NCBI GenBank assembly: GCA_028829895.1
Contig: CM054180.1
Span: 105,289,135 to 105,353,134 of the forward strand
From: Sinotaia quadrata
Lineage: Eukaryota > Mollusca > Gastropoda > Architaenioglossa > Viviparidae
Length of the DNA: 64,000 nucleotides
Direction of reading: 5' to 3'
Shown: in pieces, positions 33,751-47,020 of the stretch
Numbering within the stretch: the first letter of the stretch is position 1
Layout: every line of letters starts with the position of its first letter
Position numbers and translations under genes: made by a program
The notes under the pieces: generated by a model
Told to the model about the DNA's origin: nothing
The model's input: only the letters and a program-made list of their open reading frames with translations
The model's database searches: none

Positions 33751-35004
33751 GCAATTACCTGCATGGTAGTTTTAAGAGCGCAGATATAATTTGCCTCACG
33801 TTACTTATATATACTTATTTATTAACATTTTTGCCGACATTAAATGTTTGCACTAAATGTTATAGTTTAGTTCATCTATAATCTTTATTTCTCAGTAACC
33901 TAGCTGTTAATCTTTTGTAGATTTGAATAATTATAGTTCATGACCGCTCATAAGGCTAATTTACTGTCTTAGAATATTTTAATTTTATTTTTTCGGTAAT
34001 AATAGGGCGTTTCTATTTTAAAAATTAATTTCTTTCTTCTGTTATTACAGTAATATTCTACTATACCTATGAAAAGAACAACGTTGGGTATTAATTAAAA
34101 TATGAATTATTATTTTGTAATTATAATTTTTAAACCATAGTAATTATTGAGCCATCGCTTTTAAAACAAAAAGAAAATGAGTATGGTTGTGAGGGTTAGT
34201 TCTACTTCGGGTATCTACGTCTGTATTTTCAATCTTGCTTTTTCTGTTCATTAAATGAAATAATGTTAAAAACAAATTCTTATTAAAATATTACCAGTAT
34301 AGAGTTGCTTATATTATACAGTATTATTTATTTTTTCTTTGATGACATCCTACGAACAAGACAAAACAAACGAAAAAGAACCCCAAACTATGAACTTACT
34401 TTTACCACAAAAAAAGGCATAATTTATGGACATTCTGTTGTTTTATCTCCGTGGTAAGCTAAACTTGCAACATGCATAAATAACAATTAATTCGAATGCA
34501 CATCTGTTAACTGTTGTTCCAGTCAAGTGCAATGTTTTATTTCGAATGAGAGACAAACAGAGCAGCCCCGTGACCAAAGTGTAAAACGAGCGCTTGGGAA
34601 CAAAGTCGAGAATTGTCACCCGAAGCAGAAAGATTGACACTCCAGACGCAAACATGTGAATGTTTCTCAAAACGTTTCACTGGCTAGGTCGGCATGAGAG
34701 GGCGAACAGTTTTGAAACGTTAAATAGCAACAGTTTGTAGAGTGGATAATTAAAATAACAAACAAACCGTACACCACTTTCATTGTGACTGTTACATTCG
34801 TGTCGACAGTTACCTTTAACAATCTAGGTCAGTGACTGGCACCTGTAGAGACGCGGAGGTTATATTTTTAGTGACTGTGGCAACCAGTGCATATTAAAGC
34901 CTTTAGTTTTGTGCAGGTGTTTCTTGACCTTTCACATTTAGCCCAAGATCTAAGACCGATGACGGCCTTACCCGCTCCGCTGTAGGGAACACTCCGGGAT
35001 AAGT
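33751..35004. other. AT-rich unique sequence, no gene recognised
   Basis: No tandem structure. One 75-codon minus-strand frame at 34443-34670 has no domain. Confidence 0.5.
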
Positions 35005-35165
35005 GCACGGTGGCGCAAAGGTAAGGGTACTAGTCTCGCTAAAGAAGCCCGATTTAACCGGGTGGTTTCTAATGCTTTCTAGCTGTAGTCAGAAGGTTTA
35101 ACGTTCAGTCCGTCGGATGAGACGATAAAGAGGGGCTCCTTTGAGCGACACATGGCTTTCAGTTG
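35005..35165 (+). mobile_element. Candidate tRNA-derived SINE with a conserved central domain
   Basis: TGGCGCAAAGG at 35011 fits a degenerate RNA polymerase III A-box, and CCCGATTTAACCGGG at 35048 could be a worn B-box region. It is followed by CGTCGGATGAGACGATAAAG at 35111. The phrase GGATGAGACGATAAA is, as I recall, part of a central domain shared by SINEs of molluscs and other animals. The 3' tail and target duplication were not identified. Confidence 0.5.
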
Positions 35166-36594
35166 AAAACCAATCCGATAACTCCGCTGATCACTGCCCA
35201 GCGTATATTTGCACCAAAAACAAAACAAATTAAAACATGCACCCAATCCCACCAATGCTCAACTCCTTTCATTTGTGGCATACATAAATCTAGCCATTTC
35301 ATAACTCTCCAGGATACAAGCACCCTTCTAAGAAATCAGCCGACGTTGTAAACTAACATGGTATCTACGTGAAATAAAAAAGTAAAAAAAAAATATTGAG
35401 TTTTCGCCCCTGCTTCACTGTATGGTGCATGTCTGGGATTTAAGAGTTTAGTCTGTTAAACAGGGCTGGTTATCTCATACAGGCTTTAGTGTACGTGTTC
35501 TTTTGGGCTTGTAACCAATCATGTCTCTGCCCCCCCCCCCCCTCTTCCGCATGACTCCAGTCTCGGCTTCCCTTCCTCTCTGAATCTTCAAATTCATTAT
35601 GTGGTTCTTTCCATCCATCAAGTTCTCTCGTTCTGTAAGTCATAAAAAAAATCATTGTATATTAATTATAATTTCACTTAATTATAGTTACAGTATTAAT
35701 TCACCTGTCTCCTGTTTTCTCTCCCATATGACCGATTCATTTGGATACTTTTAAAAACTTTTTTAAAGAAAGAATGAAGAGGAGAAAATAATAAAGAGGC
35801 ATAAATGGGTGACCCCCCAAAAAATGCAAGACCTCTAAATCACCTTTTATCGTGTTTTATCGTCAGAGGCACTGAGACCTCTCGTTATTTGCACTCGGTT
35901 TTTCGACATTCCCTTGAAGACAGCGTTATGATTGCAAGGGAACAATTTACAGACAGACAAAGAGAGAAAAGAAAGAAGCAGAGATAAAGACAGGGAAAGA
36001 GGCAGAGAAAGTGGGCTGAGGAGCGACAGAGAGTAAAAGAAAGAAAGTTTGAAAATAAAAAAGAACTAGGAAACACTGCGCATTCTTAAAGTAATTTTAG
36101 GTGTTTCCTTTGTGGGTTATTTGTGCTTTTGAACGCATGATGAACTCTTTGTACTTTGCCGGGGTTTTATTCTCCTGTGATAAAGGCACAAGCCCCATCC
36201 CCTTTACTGAAATAGGTTTAGTTCTCTTTCAAGGTAACATTAAATCTTCTAGAATCTAGAGCAATAATTTTGTTTTACAGAGAATCAAATTTATTCGCTG
36301 TTACATGAACTACTTTTGCTTAAACTCACATATTTAGAGGTCGGTGTCTGATTTTTGACAAAATTATTGCATGCTGTAAAGTAAAAAGGATTTTGACATC
36401 AGATATGTCAGGGGAAAAAACTACCTTCTATCAAATGACTAGCAACAATAGAAAACTATTGAATTAATTTTTTAAAAAATCCTTTCAAGCATCATTGCAA
36501 AGGGAAATTAAATCTATTTGTAAGTTTTGATTAATTTTAATTTATTATTCATGCAAGTGGAAGATGCCCCACATCTGTCTTTGTCGCCAAAAAG
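35166..36594. other. Unique sequence, no gene recognised
   Basis: C-tract at 35529-35542. A purine-rich stretch at 35950-36060 (AGACAAAGAGAGAAAAGAAAG) gives charged frames on one strand, which reflect composition only. Confidence 0.5.
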
Positions 36595-36968
36595 AGTCAC
36601 TTTGTCTTCATGTTTCATCTTATTTTGTCTTCACCTTTCGTCCTATTTTGTCTTCACATTTCGTCCTATTTTGTCTTCACGTTTCGTCCTATTTTTTCTT
36701 CACGTTTCGTCCTATTTTGTCTTCACATTTCGTCCTATTTTATATTCACGTTTCGTCCTATTTTTTCTTCACGTTTCGTCCTATTTTGTCTTCACGTTTC
36801 GACCTATTTTATCTTTCCCGTTTCGTCCTATTTTGTCGTACAGTTTCTCCTATTTTATCTGCACGTTTCATCCTATTTTATCTTCACTTTTCGACCTATT
36901 TTGTCTTTACGTTTCGTTCTATTTTATCTTCACGTTTCGTCCCTATTTTGTCTTCACGTTTCGTACTA
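36595..36968. repeat. Minisatellite, 23-bp unit, about 16 copies
   Basis: CCTATTTTGTCTTCACGTTT plus CGT repeats every 23 bp (starts at 36642, 36665, 36688 and onward). Near 36830-36880 the units diverge most. Confidence 0.95.
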
Positions 36969-37810
36969 AATAGCTTTCTGCTGAACGAGCAAAATGCTTT
37001 GAGACCGTGCAAACGGTAATGCTTTAAAAGGAAAAACTTGAACATTCTTATACTCCCATAAACACACATACTCGTGCACAAACACGAATAAACAGACACG
37101 CCCACAAATTATACCTCATAAATACAATGATATGCACGCGTGCGCACACACAACAGCAAAAAGAACAAATGTGTTTACTCGTAGACATGAAGATATATTA
37201 AAATATATTCTAATAATCTTCTGAGTAATACATCCCCGTCTTCCACCCCTCAAACAAATAAAAACAGAAACGAAAGGGAAAAACGACAAAAACGACTACT
37301 TGAGGAAAGCAAAATACAAAGCCACTTGAAGAATAATGGGATGTTTTGAATCTTAAGTAATTTTTTTAAATGTAAAAGAAAACCACTTTCGATCCCAGAG
37401 TTAAGTGCAAATAGTTTGTTAAAATTGAAAACAATGGTACTTTTGACTTCACAGCTCCTTGCTGTTTTTACACACACACACTCTTCTCCTAGAAACAGTG
37501 AAAGAGTGGCATGCCTCATTTGGCTAACGTGCATTTATTGGAGGATAAAAAAAATCCCTTAGACATTCTGTCACGAAGTTGCCAACTCATAACGGGAGAG
37601 ATAGACAAAACAGTGCCAGACACATTGTGACGAAGTTGCCAAGCAGAAATGTTTGAAAGTGTAATATTAATTATCTTAGCAAGAGTGGCGTCTCCTTATC
37701 GAATAAAATCAAGATGAAAATTATATTTAAGACCGATGTCTTAGACTAAAACCAATAAATGATGATGCACATGTGTACTCGCGTGCTTGCATATGATGTG
37801 AGGTGTGTTT

Positions 37811-37814
<4 letters not shown>
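36969..37814. other. Unique sequence, no gene recognised
   Basis: A partial duplication GTGACGAAGTTGCCAA / GTCACGAAGTTGCCAA lies at 37571 and 37627. Confidence 0.5.

Positions 37815-37887
<73 letters not shown>
37815..37887. repeat. (TG)n microsatellite
   Basis: About 36 uninterrupted TG repeats. Confidence 0.98.
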
Positions 37888-37888
<1 letters not shown>

Positions 37889-38500
37889 GCCTAATTCAAT
37901 TTATCGTTAATACCTGTTTTCTTCAGTTTCGCCTCCTTTAAAATAGAAATCAACTGTTTGAGACAACGGTGCATGTTTTGGAATCTAATATCACCGATAC
38001 CTTGGTGGTACGTAAGAAGGGCAGATAATACGTCGAAAACAGCTCACGGCGGTTGGATGTGGGTGGTTCTTGTTGAGCAATAATGAGCAGATAAATAAGG
38101 GAGACTATTTGATGACTCAGACGCCCACCTTTTGCTGATTAAGATAGCTCCATGGGATGCAGTCATGAATTCCGATACGCTCTGTATATTACAGACAGGC
38201 AGTTATAATAGTACGCTCCATAAAATAACTGCCTCAATATTAACGTCGCCGACAAATATGCCCGTGATGCTAAACCAAGCGATTAATAACTATTAGGACA
38301 AATTCTTAATTACACTAACACTTTAACGCCTAGAGAGAGACTGGCATTCATTGAGAATCTTAATTTATTTTATTAATGATCCTCAATATCGAAACCTCCC
38401 CACTCACACACAAAGGGGTGCTTATCAGTTAGAGAACATTTTGTGTGGCTTTCTTCATATCCAGAGCTTGCATGAAGCCCTTCATCTTACGAAGTTGTCG
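37888..38500. other. Unique sequence, no gene recognised
   Basis: No open frame with domain similarity, no tandem repeat. Confidence 0.5.
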
Positions 38501-38640
38501 GCCCTGAATAGCCCTGGAGGGACTTGTCTCCCCGTACTATATTCTGGGGTCCACACCAGGTGGGGTTCAATACCGAAGCCCCCCCCAAAGGCAGCTGCTT
38601 TTTCTTAGTCTGTTTCAACCTTGACTTATAGACTGTAGAG
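38501..38640 (+). mobile_element. tRNA-derived SINE-like repeat, copy 1
   Basis: It matches 48259-48372 through CCCTG..TAGC.C.GGA.GGACTTGTCTC, then ACC.CTCAATACCGAAGCC-like sequence and TTGACTT.TAGA.TGTA. It contains an A-box-like TAGCCCTGGAGG (38509) and a perfect B-box GGTTCAATACC (38564), spaced as in a tRNA promoter, so this is most likely a tRNA-derived SINE head. Confidence 0.6.
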
Positions 38641-41132
38641 TTTATTTTTATTTTTTATTTTTTTTTGTGTGGGGGGGTACTTTAAAAAGCTTCCAATAAA
38701 ATATAGAAAATAATTTGTTTTAAAATTATTTGTAAAGTTTATATGATATTTGTGTTGCATTCTATATTTTTGCTTATTAATCTGTTCGAAAATTATTTAA
38801 AAACTTACGAAACAATATGACACCCATTTAGTACAGACCAATGCCACAACTGCTATCCTATGTTGCTAAAGTGATAAAATATACATTAATTAATTAATTT
38901 CAATACTTTAAAAAATAATAACAGCATGGATTTTTAATTGTTTTCCTTAGTTTATGAAGAAAATGACGTCAAACGATGTGGCAGTATTTCATCAGGAAAT
39001 GAATGGTTCGTGTTCATTTATAAATAAACTCAAACTATCTTAAAGTATTACATTTCATTTGTGTCAGAGTCAACTTTGACACCTTTTTCCCCCCCCCTAC
39101 TTAGGTTCAGGCTAGCAACAAACTTTCGGGGTTCGGTCAACAATCTTAGAGGTACTGTTCCAGAGTGTGAGTTGTTAAGTCAATCGTGTTCCGCCACCAG
39201 TGTCTCTGTACGGTCGGTTGTTTGCTAAAAACGTTTCACCCATCCTACTCCAACTTCTTCCAGACAACCACCGCCTGAAACTGTTGACTAGCAGAAAAGA
39301 GAAGATATCGTTAAAACTTAGCAATGTGTAACTATCAGAACTCCCCCATCCCTCTCACGTCACATCTGAGAAATGACGTCGGTCACAAAAGGCTGCATTT
39401 GTTGGTCAGCTACAACATTCCGGAACCGGAAAAACGCCGTTCTTCTTATTTTATCAGCTGCACTTGGAAGTTTAAAAAATAAACAACTTTTTATTTATTT
39501 GGCACAGGGCGTTTCCACCATTAACGGGGTAATTTTGCCTGGTAGCTAATGAGTCTGTGGATGCGTGTGCCCGTGCCTATGTGTATTTGTATGTGTGTGA
39601 GTGTGTGTGTGTGTATGTGCTTTTGCGCATGTTTTATTAATTTTGAAAGTTTCTCACGAAGCTTACTGAGACGTGTGTTCTATTCGATGGCAGGTGTTTG
39701 AAAAATTATAATTAATTTCAATTCCCTTCATAAAGACATCTTTCAAATTCTTTTCACTACGGTATCTGCTGCTTCGTGCACCTGTTCACTTGGTAGAGGG
39801 TGGGGCTTGGGAAGAGGGGATGGCAGGTAGAAGAGTGGATCTTACTCCACTAAACTCTCGCGCACAAACTGAACCTGCGGGGCAAGGAAGGAGGAAGAGA
39901 GAGAGGGGGGAAGGTCCGATTCAAACTTCACCTCTCTCGAGGACCGCCCTTCTTTCCAAAAGGTGATACTGTTCCGGATAGGTAAGGCGTGGCCCTCTCC
40001 TGGCGTTTATGTTACCATAGCTACGTACTCGGGTTCTTTATGCGCCTCACAAGACTGAGATGCATACTTCTCCACCCCACCCCAGCCAAGACACTCGGGA
40101 GTAAGTGGCACATACACCCAAAGTAACGTGGCACCCCCTGAAACAACATACCCAGCTTATCTGTAGCATCCTAGCTTGTTGCGTCTGTGGTGTCTCACGG
40201 TAGATCCTGAAGCTGCAACGTAATAACGAACCCACGCCGTGTTGGCTTTAGAAACAAATGTCACCACAGGCTTCCATTTGCAAGTCATTTTTCTTATTTT
40301 TATCGAAACGTTATGCTTGACACGTCCTTGTTTGTATGACGTATGGGGGTTGGGTGGGGGAGGAGAGAAATCGACCAGTGGAGGAGATTGAGAGGTGGGG
40401 TGTGGGGGAAGAATGAATAACACCACTGAACAGCATGTTTAGCAAATAGGCTTAATTATTTTACAGGAGAAATTACTTTGGTGGAACTAAATTCATTTCT
40501 TTGTTTTTGGTGTCTTTATTCTTTTTTTCTGTCGTAAATTTTAATTTAGTTTATTTTCCTGCTTCTATTGCTAAATTGTCCAGAATTTATTCAAGTTAAT
40601 GTATTGGAATAAAGACCTCTTCGCCAGCACGCAGAGGTTTCGGGTCGGCCCGATTTCTCTCTCGGAATGAACAAATATGCCAGTTCAAGTTAACCGTATT
40701 AATTTGACCTCGCGACCTCAGTGCGAGTTAGTGTAATGAGCACGAATGCATCTTAGAAAGAGAGCGAGTCATACAATGACCTAAATCTTGCGTTTCATCA
40801 TGACGTCAGTTACCGAAGCCAGATGCAATGTTTTGTCGGCTCCCCACTCGCACGTACGCAAGCGCACACACACACACATCTTTTCTTTTCCTTTTCGCCG
40901 ACTCATTCGTTCACTTTGAATCGCGGCTATGCAAATGGTAATTAACTATTGTGTCCAGAGGGCGTCTATAATTGTAGATTGTTGGTCATTAGTACGTCTG
41001 TCGGAAGTATACCTGTCCGTTTCATGTCTGTCAAAGAATGGTTTGAATGTACCTCTCAATCATTTGGTCATTCTTTCCCTGAGCACTGGGCAATGATTTA
41101 TACATTAGGCTTCTGTATTATTTAATATGCCA

Positions 41133-41136
<4 letters not shown>
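38641..41136. other. Unique sequence, no gene recognised
   Basis: G-rich patches at 39795-39910 and 40345-40410, GT-rich at 39586-39615. Open frames up to 89 codons around 40047-40426 lack domains. Confidence 0.5.

Positions 41137-41171
<35 letters not shown>
41137..41171. repeat. (TG)n microsatellite
   Basis: About 17 TG repeats. Confidence 0.97.
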
Positions 41172-41173
<2 letters not shown>

Positions 41174-43972
41174 TTTTTACGTTTGTTTGGATTAACTTGC
41201 TGCTATTTTTAGTGTTGCTTTTGTTTTAGAATGCAAGGAATGATCAACATGATCACTGACGCTAATAAATGTGGGGAGGCCAAAAGGTAATAAACAAATA
41301 TGTAAATAAATCGCAGACTCAAACCCGTCTGAGCTATTTCTATCGTCTCATAAAATTTACTCTAGGCAAGAAATTTCACAGTGAGCTATTATAGCTAATT
41401 TCTGAAGTGCTAACTGGTATCAGTAAGTTGGGAAGTAGGTCAACAATAGTGACGTATTCACCCTGTTTTTCAAATTTAGGGCACCAGTCACCGCAAAGCC
41501 ACGTAGAGGGTCTTCTTTTTCTAAATATATATTTATTTATTGGGCGGGGTGAGTGGGTGGGTGTAAACCTTTTGATCTTGTGAAGAAGGTTATAGGTGAC
41601 GCGGGGGGGGGGGGGGGCGTTGTTTTTTCTTAAACGGTACTTGATAAATTTCTCATATCAAAACTGCTTGAATAAGCAAAACTTCTCATTGGACAATCCG
41701 TCCAACGGGGTGCTCACATGACGCCATAAAGTCATGTGTTGTTTGGAAGGATTTTCAGACTGTTTACTCGGTGACGTGCTCCACAGAAGGCCTGTTTATC
41801 AAAATGCTTTTTACCATTTCACTGACTAATGTGAACTTCTCCTTAGTACCAAACCTCGTACTTTTTCATTTGTGAACTCGTGCAAGCAGCAGGTCAGACT
41901 AGTGACTGGTGCAATGAATGCGGATTTAGTCTGGCTTTAATTAATTTCGGTGGTAAAAGGAAAAGCGTAGTCACTCAGTGCCCATGATGTGAAGGCTAAG
42001 AGTAGCTTCCCCTGGAGACAGTCAGTGCATTTTAGACGCAGCTGGAAAATATCGACTGAAGCAGCGTACTAAAGCATAGTAGTCACACCCGTATAAGGGG
42101 TGCGCTGTAGAGGTACCTGGGAAGGAAGAGGGAGAGGTGAAGGGATGGTGGTACGGGGAGTGTTTTAATATTTACTCATCCTAAATATCGTCCAAGAAAA
42201 TGGTCAAATACTATTTAAAGTATAAGAGAGCGTGATTACTATTATTAAGGAAACAAATCTGTTTTTTCTTATTCTGTTTTCACCCTAGCATCCGGGTTGA
42301 GCGAATTGAATGAAAAAATCAATCAATTAATCTAATCAATCCCGCCAATCAAATAATAATAATTGTTTTTAGTCTATCAACCTTTGCCAGGAATCATCAC
42401 TGATTTCCCATCATTTGTTTTGCGAAAATATAATTTGCCGAATATTTATAGTCCTGACATTGGCATTTTCATATTTATTTGCGCTGGCTATATTCGATTG
42501 TTATCAAACCATTTTCAAGTTTTGCAAACAGCAACGTATTTTGTCACATTACTGATAAAAACACTCAATTTCACAAATCTGTCACAAAACTGTAATACCA
42601 AACTCAAACTAAGTCATGAAAGTGAAATCAAATTAATCATAGTAAAACAAAAAATATACCCCCCAACCCAACAAAGAAAAAAGAAACCTACAAAACTTTC
42701 CAATTGAATGAATTAAATAAAGTCACCATCACCCGAAGAAACGTATATTATTTAATTATTTTTAATTAATTAATTTATTTATAAGCAATAAGCTGAATCA
42801 TCTTTCTGACACCCATAATGCAACACTCCTCACATAGTTTCGGTGACTTCCTTGTGTATCCAGCCTAAGTTGACTTAATTCATTTAACCCACGAATAGCT
42901 CTTGTCACTGTGTCTGAACAAGAGTAGGCCTACTGCAAACACCAGAAGTGAAAGCCTAAATTCAGTTTAACTTGCAATAATTTATTTATAAACGAAAGCA
43001 CTTATCTCCTTCAGAAAGCAAAAATGTCGTGTAACTTGCTGCCACGACTGCAAACACTAAGCTTTCTAGGCAATTGCAAAAAGAAATAGGGACGGAGGTT
43101 GGGGGGGGGGGGACAACGGTTGTTTGTAATACTTCACAGAGATGAGCCACATGTGTTTTGCATAACTAGAGCATTTGAGGAAATCATTGCGCTCCCTTGT
43201 GTCGAGCATGCAGGAAATTCCATAGCGAGATTGTCTCAGAGACTGGCGAAAAAATAGGAAACTGTATCCTCATTTTTGCATAACGTTGGCTGCTGCTTTC
43301 TTGTCCCTTCATCCCTCCCCTTCCCCCCGTCCGCAAATTCCACGTGACATAAAGAAAAGGTTTTAAGTAGAGATTATGTTGACAGATAGCGCTAATTTAG
43401 TTTGACACGAACAGGGATCAGTGAAAACGGCATTGTTATATTTTAAGTGAACCAGAACACTGGTTTCGTTTTACGTGCATTATTCTTATTATTTGATTTT
43501 TTTTCCAGTACGAAACTAATTTTATTCACCTGCAACTCAAGATATTTACATTTCAGACTGCGCGATATGGAGAGACCTACCCATCCTTGTGGACTTGGAA
43601 ATCTCATTTAACTTTGCGATAGCGAGCGCATTCGCGGCAGGTTTTGTGACAAGAATAGACACCAATCCAAAAATGTCTTACTGCCGCAGCTTTGTCAGTT
43701 TGGATTTGTTCGTTTCTTTTGGCACCGAATGCTACCAATGAACGATGACGCTAAGGTAGATAACATTTTAACATACAGACGTATGAAATGTTATGTCAGC
43801 ATAAAACATCTCGAGGTCATAAGGGTATCTTGTGCGCGCACACACATACACTCCAACAAGAAATAAACGCAGACAAAATGAAATGAACAAACGAAAAACA
43901 AATATATAAATCAACGAATTAGACCAGCATTAAACAATATTCGCATCTCTTACCATCTGCTTACAAGCTTCC
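41172..43972. other. Unique sequence, no gene recognised; contains a G15 run
   Basis: A run of 15 G lies at 41603-41617 and another of 11-12 at about 43100-43111. A 114-codon plus-strand frame at 42363-42707 begins with moderately hydrophobic sequence and ends in a lysine/threonine-rich tail. It matches no family I recognise and lies in AT-rich DNA, so I leave it unannotated as a gene. Confidence 0.5.
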
Positions 43973-45598
43973 TGTGAGAGGCACGACACTTAGTTAATGA
44001 AAACGATGATTATTAATTAATCTTTCATAACTAATTGCAAGTGATAAGAATATTAATATAATTATTAATGATCACCCAACAGACACCATTCGTCTCTCTC
44101 ACTTGGCGGATATGCTGGCGCTGTAAACGTTTCTCTCTTCCACAGCATAAAACAACATTTACTATCAAATAATATTTCCATGAATGGACAACTTCTTACT
44201 AAAGGAGAAGACAAATCTTAATTTAATCTATATTTAGTGAGCTCCCATCCACCCACTTTCTTCTCCAAAATAAGATTATTATCAATATGCATAAGAAGGT
44301 CAATAAATTTATTAAATGAACAATCAAATATATATATGACAATTACAATGAAATAGATTACTTGACATCAGTATTACATGAACACACATTTGGATAATTT
44401 TATGTTTCACAATCTCTTTATATAAAGAAATAAAATTACAGTTCAGCAATAGAGTCAAAATAAGTTGCAGGTTAGTCCTATCAGAGAATAGAAATGGAGT
44501 TATTAGAGGTAAGTTATTGTAATCTTTTACATGACCTGGATTAAGCACAGCTTCAACAGTCTTTCACTGGCCTTGCAACAATGTTACTATGTCAAAATGT
44601 CTGTCTGTCACCACTGTCTCCCGCCACAGTGTGGTAAACATTGACGTGCACTTTCCTCTCAAACTTCTTGAGTGCTCTGCTCGTTCAAGCAGAACATGAT
44701 CACAATAAATCTGGTACTTTCAATGTACTATAATTCTCCAGAATGTACCTGACATACTTTGCTCTGTTACATCAAAAGTGTGTAGCATACTCCCTTATGC
44801 TTACACATGCCACAACAGACGTTTCATGCATCTCCCCAGTCACTCAGGTTTATAAGTGATGAGCACATGGACTTGAAACTTGAAGCTTGAAACTCAACAC
44901 AAGAATCAAAAGGTGAAACTTGACACTGAAAGGCCACTTGTTCACTGCAACATATGATTAAGGAGCAAACCTAAGTTTCCTGTCTATCACAATGTAACTC
45001 CATTCTATCCTCAACTTACAATTTCCTTCAACAGTTTTCATTAGCCTGATGCACACACATGGTAAAATAAATTCAGCATATCAAGCACTGTCAAGTGTTA
45101 GAACACCACATGTGAACAACTTAGTTCAAATATTTATAGAAATCAAAGTAAACTCGTATAGTATATCTCTACACACGTATAACATATCAATAGTAAAAAT
45201 GCATGAGATATTCATTCCTAAGTTGATTCTCTCTTATGAGTCAGTTTTAACTCACGATCAAGCTAATGACTGCCTTTCAAAGCTAAACTTTCTTCTTCCA
45301 CATAAAATTCAAAAGTGATTAGAGAGCAGAATTTTCTACAGCAAGAGAACTCTTTAAACTCAGCCCATCGACTAGTCTCATTCTTGTAAATTATAATCAT
45401 TGGATAACAGAAAACTACTCACTCAGTTTGCATTACATCAGCAATCTAGAATGTTCTTGCCTGGTGCTGTTTACTTCGACTCAGACACTTTCAAAAATAA
45501 CACCATAAGGAGTGCCCAAGGTCGGGTTACTCTGACAATTAGCAGTTTATATAACAATTTAAATTTAAAATAGGGAGGGGCAAATTTACTCTGTCACA
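43973..45598 (+). mobile_element. Dispersed TG...CA repeat, complete copy 3 (candidate solo LTR)
   Basis: It begins TGTGAGAGGC at 43973 and ends CTGTCACA at 45598. The five bases before (43968-43972) and after (45599-45603) are both CTTCC, a 5-bp target-site duplication. TG...CA ends with short inverted repeats (TGTGAC/GTCACA) and a 5-bp duplication are the hallmarks of a long terminal repeat; at 1626 bp without internal gag/pol it would be a solo LTR. It shares its left third with 11060-11310, 47021-47408 and 47409-47678, and its right third with 11330-11721 and 2395-2764. An 89-codon frame inside (45049-45318) has no recognised domain. A long nonautonomous DNA transposon is the alternative. 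Confidence 0.75.
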
Positions 45599-45770
45599 CT
45601 TCCAAACTTTCTTTCTTTCTTTCAAACTTCCAAACTTCCAAACTTTCTTCTTCCAAACTTCCAAACTTTCTTCTTCTAAACTTCCAAACTTTCTTCTTCC
45701 AAACTTCCAAATTTTCTTCCTTCCAATTTTCCAATCTTTGTTTCTTTGTTTCTTTGTTTGTTTGTTTGTT

Positions 45771-45802
<32 letters not shown>

Positions 45803-45830
45803 GTTTTGTTTGTTTCTTTCTTTCTACCTT
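45599..45830. repeat. (CTTT)n / CTTCCAAA pyrimidine-rich microsatellite
   Basis: CTTCCAAACTTTCTTCTTCC-type units (45600-45735) grade into TTTG and CTTT tetranucleotides (45736-45828). Confidence 0.95.
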
Positions 45831-46429
45831 CAAGGTCTTTAAAGATCAGTAATAAACTATTAGAATTAATCCAGTACCTGTATTAAAATAAACTACTTTT
45901 CGTAAACATAGTTACTATGCAATCCACTGCTACCACCATGTCAATAAAGGACAGATAGAATTAAAAAAGCATAATTACAATTATGGTCTATAAAAGATAC
46001 TTAAAATAGGCCTACAATTACGGTCTGTAAAGAACAGTTACAACTAATGCCTGAAGAACATAGCGTTACTGTTTAGTTTGTAAGATGAAGCTCTAATTAT
46101 GGGTCTTTAAACGCCACCTACTTTTCATAAGTCGTACCAAGCAAATTTGTTTTTTTTTCCCACTCACCACCTTCTCACCACGCAGACTCAACCTGGCCAC
46201 ACCCTCGGCACCCAAAACTGCTTCTTCCAACAATGTAAATAAACAAGTTCCTGAGACGAGGCAACTCTCAGATTCGTTACAGATACTGCCGGTCCCAGCC
46301 ATTTCTGCATTAAGATAAACCGCCCAGTGAGTAAATCAAAATAAAATGTTATGAAAGTTGTAATATCGGAAAAGCGTAAGTTTAATGATTGCGTTGAATC
46401 ATAAACAGAAGAGTCATAGACTGTCCGCA
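45831..46429. other. Unique sequence, no gene recognised
   Basis: Loose repeats of CAATTACGGTCTGTAAAGAA-like phrases at 45985-46050. Nothing coding. Confidence 0.5.
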
Positions 46430-46960
46430 CATCATACCATTACATAAGGCAGTGATGTCTTGCACACACGATGCAAGTACATAAAGCAGCGAAGTCCTAG
46501 ACTGCCCACACATCAAACAACTGCATAATGCAATGAAAGTCTTAGACTGCCCACACGATACAAGTACATTAAGCAGTGAAGTCCTAGACTTCCCACACGT
46601 CAGACAATTACATTAAGCAGTAAAGTCCTAGACTGCCCACACGTTAGGCAATTACATTAAGCAGTGAAGTCCTAGACTGCCCACACGTTAGGCAATTACA
46701 TTAAGCAGTGAAGTCCTAGACTGCCCACACGTTAGGCAATTACATTAAGCAGTGAAGTCCTAGACTGCCCACACGTTAGGCAATTACATTAAGCAGTGAA
46801 GTCCTAGACTGCTCACACGTTAGGCAATTACATTAAGCAGTGAAGTCCTAGACTGCCCACACGTTAGGCAATTACATTAAGCAGTGAAGTCCTAGACTGC
46901 CCACACGTTAGGCAATTACATTAAGCAGTGAAGCCCTAGACTGCACACATGTTATATTGA
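46430..46960. repeat. Minisatellite, 44-bp unit, about 11 copies
   Basis: AAGCAGTGAAGTCCTAGACT followed by GCCCACACGTTAGGCAATTA repeats with nearly identical copies between 46610 and 46925. Older variants with different spacing lie at 46430-46605, and a last diverged unit at 46970-47010. Confidence 0.97.
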
Positions 46961-47020
46961 TGAAAAAAAAAAGGTGACGTCCTAGACTGCCCACATATCA
47001 AACAAGTTTCTAAAGCATTG

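Noticed and set aside
42363..42707. 114-codon frame as a gene
   Set aside because: AT-rich, no domain, no start context or splice signals; the C-terminus is a Lys/Thr/Pro run encoded by A/C-rich DNA.
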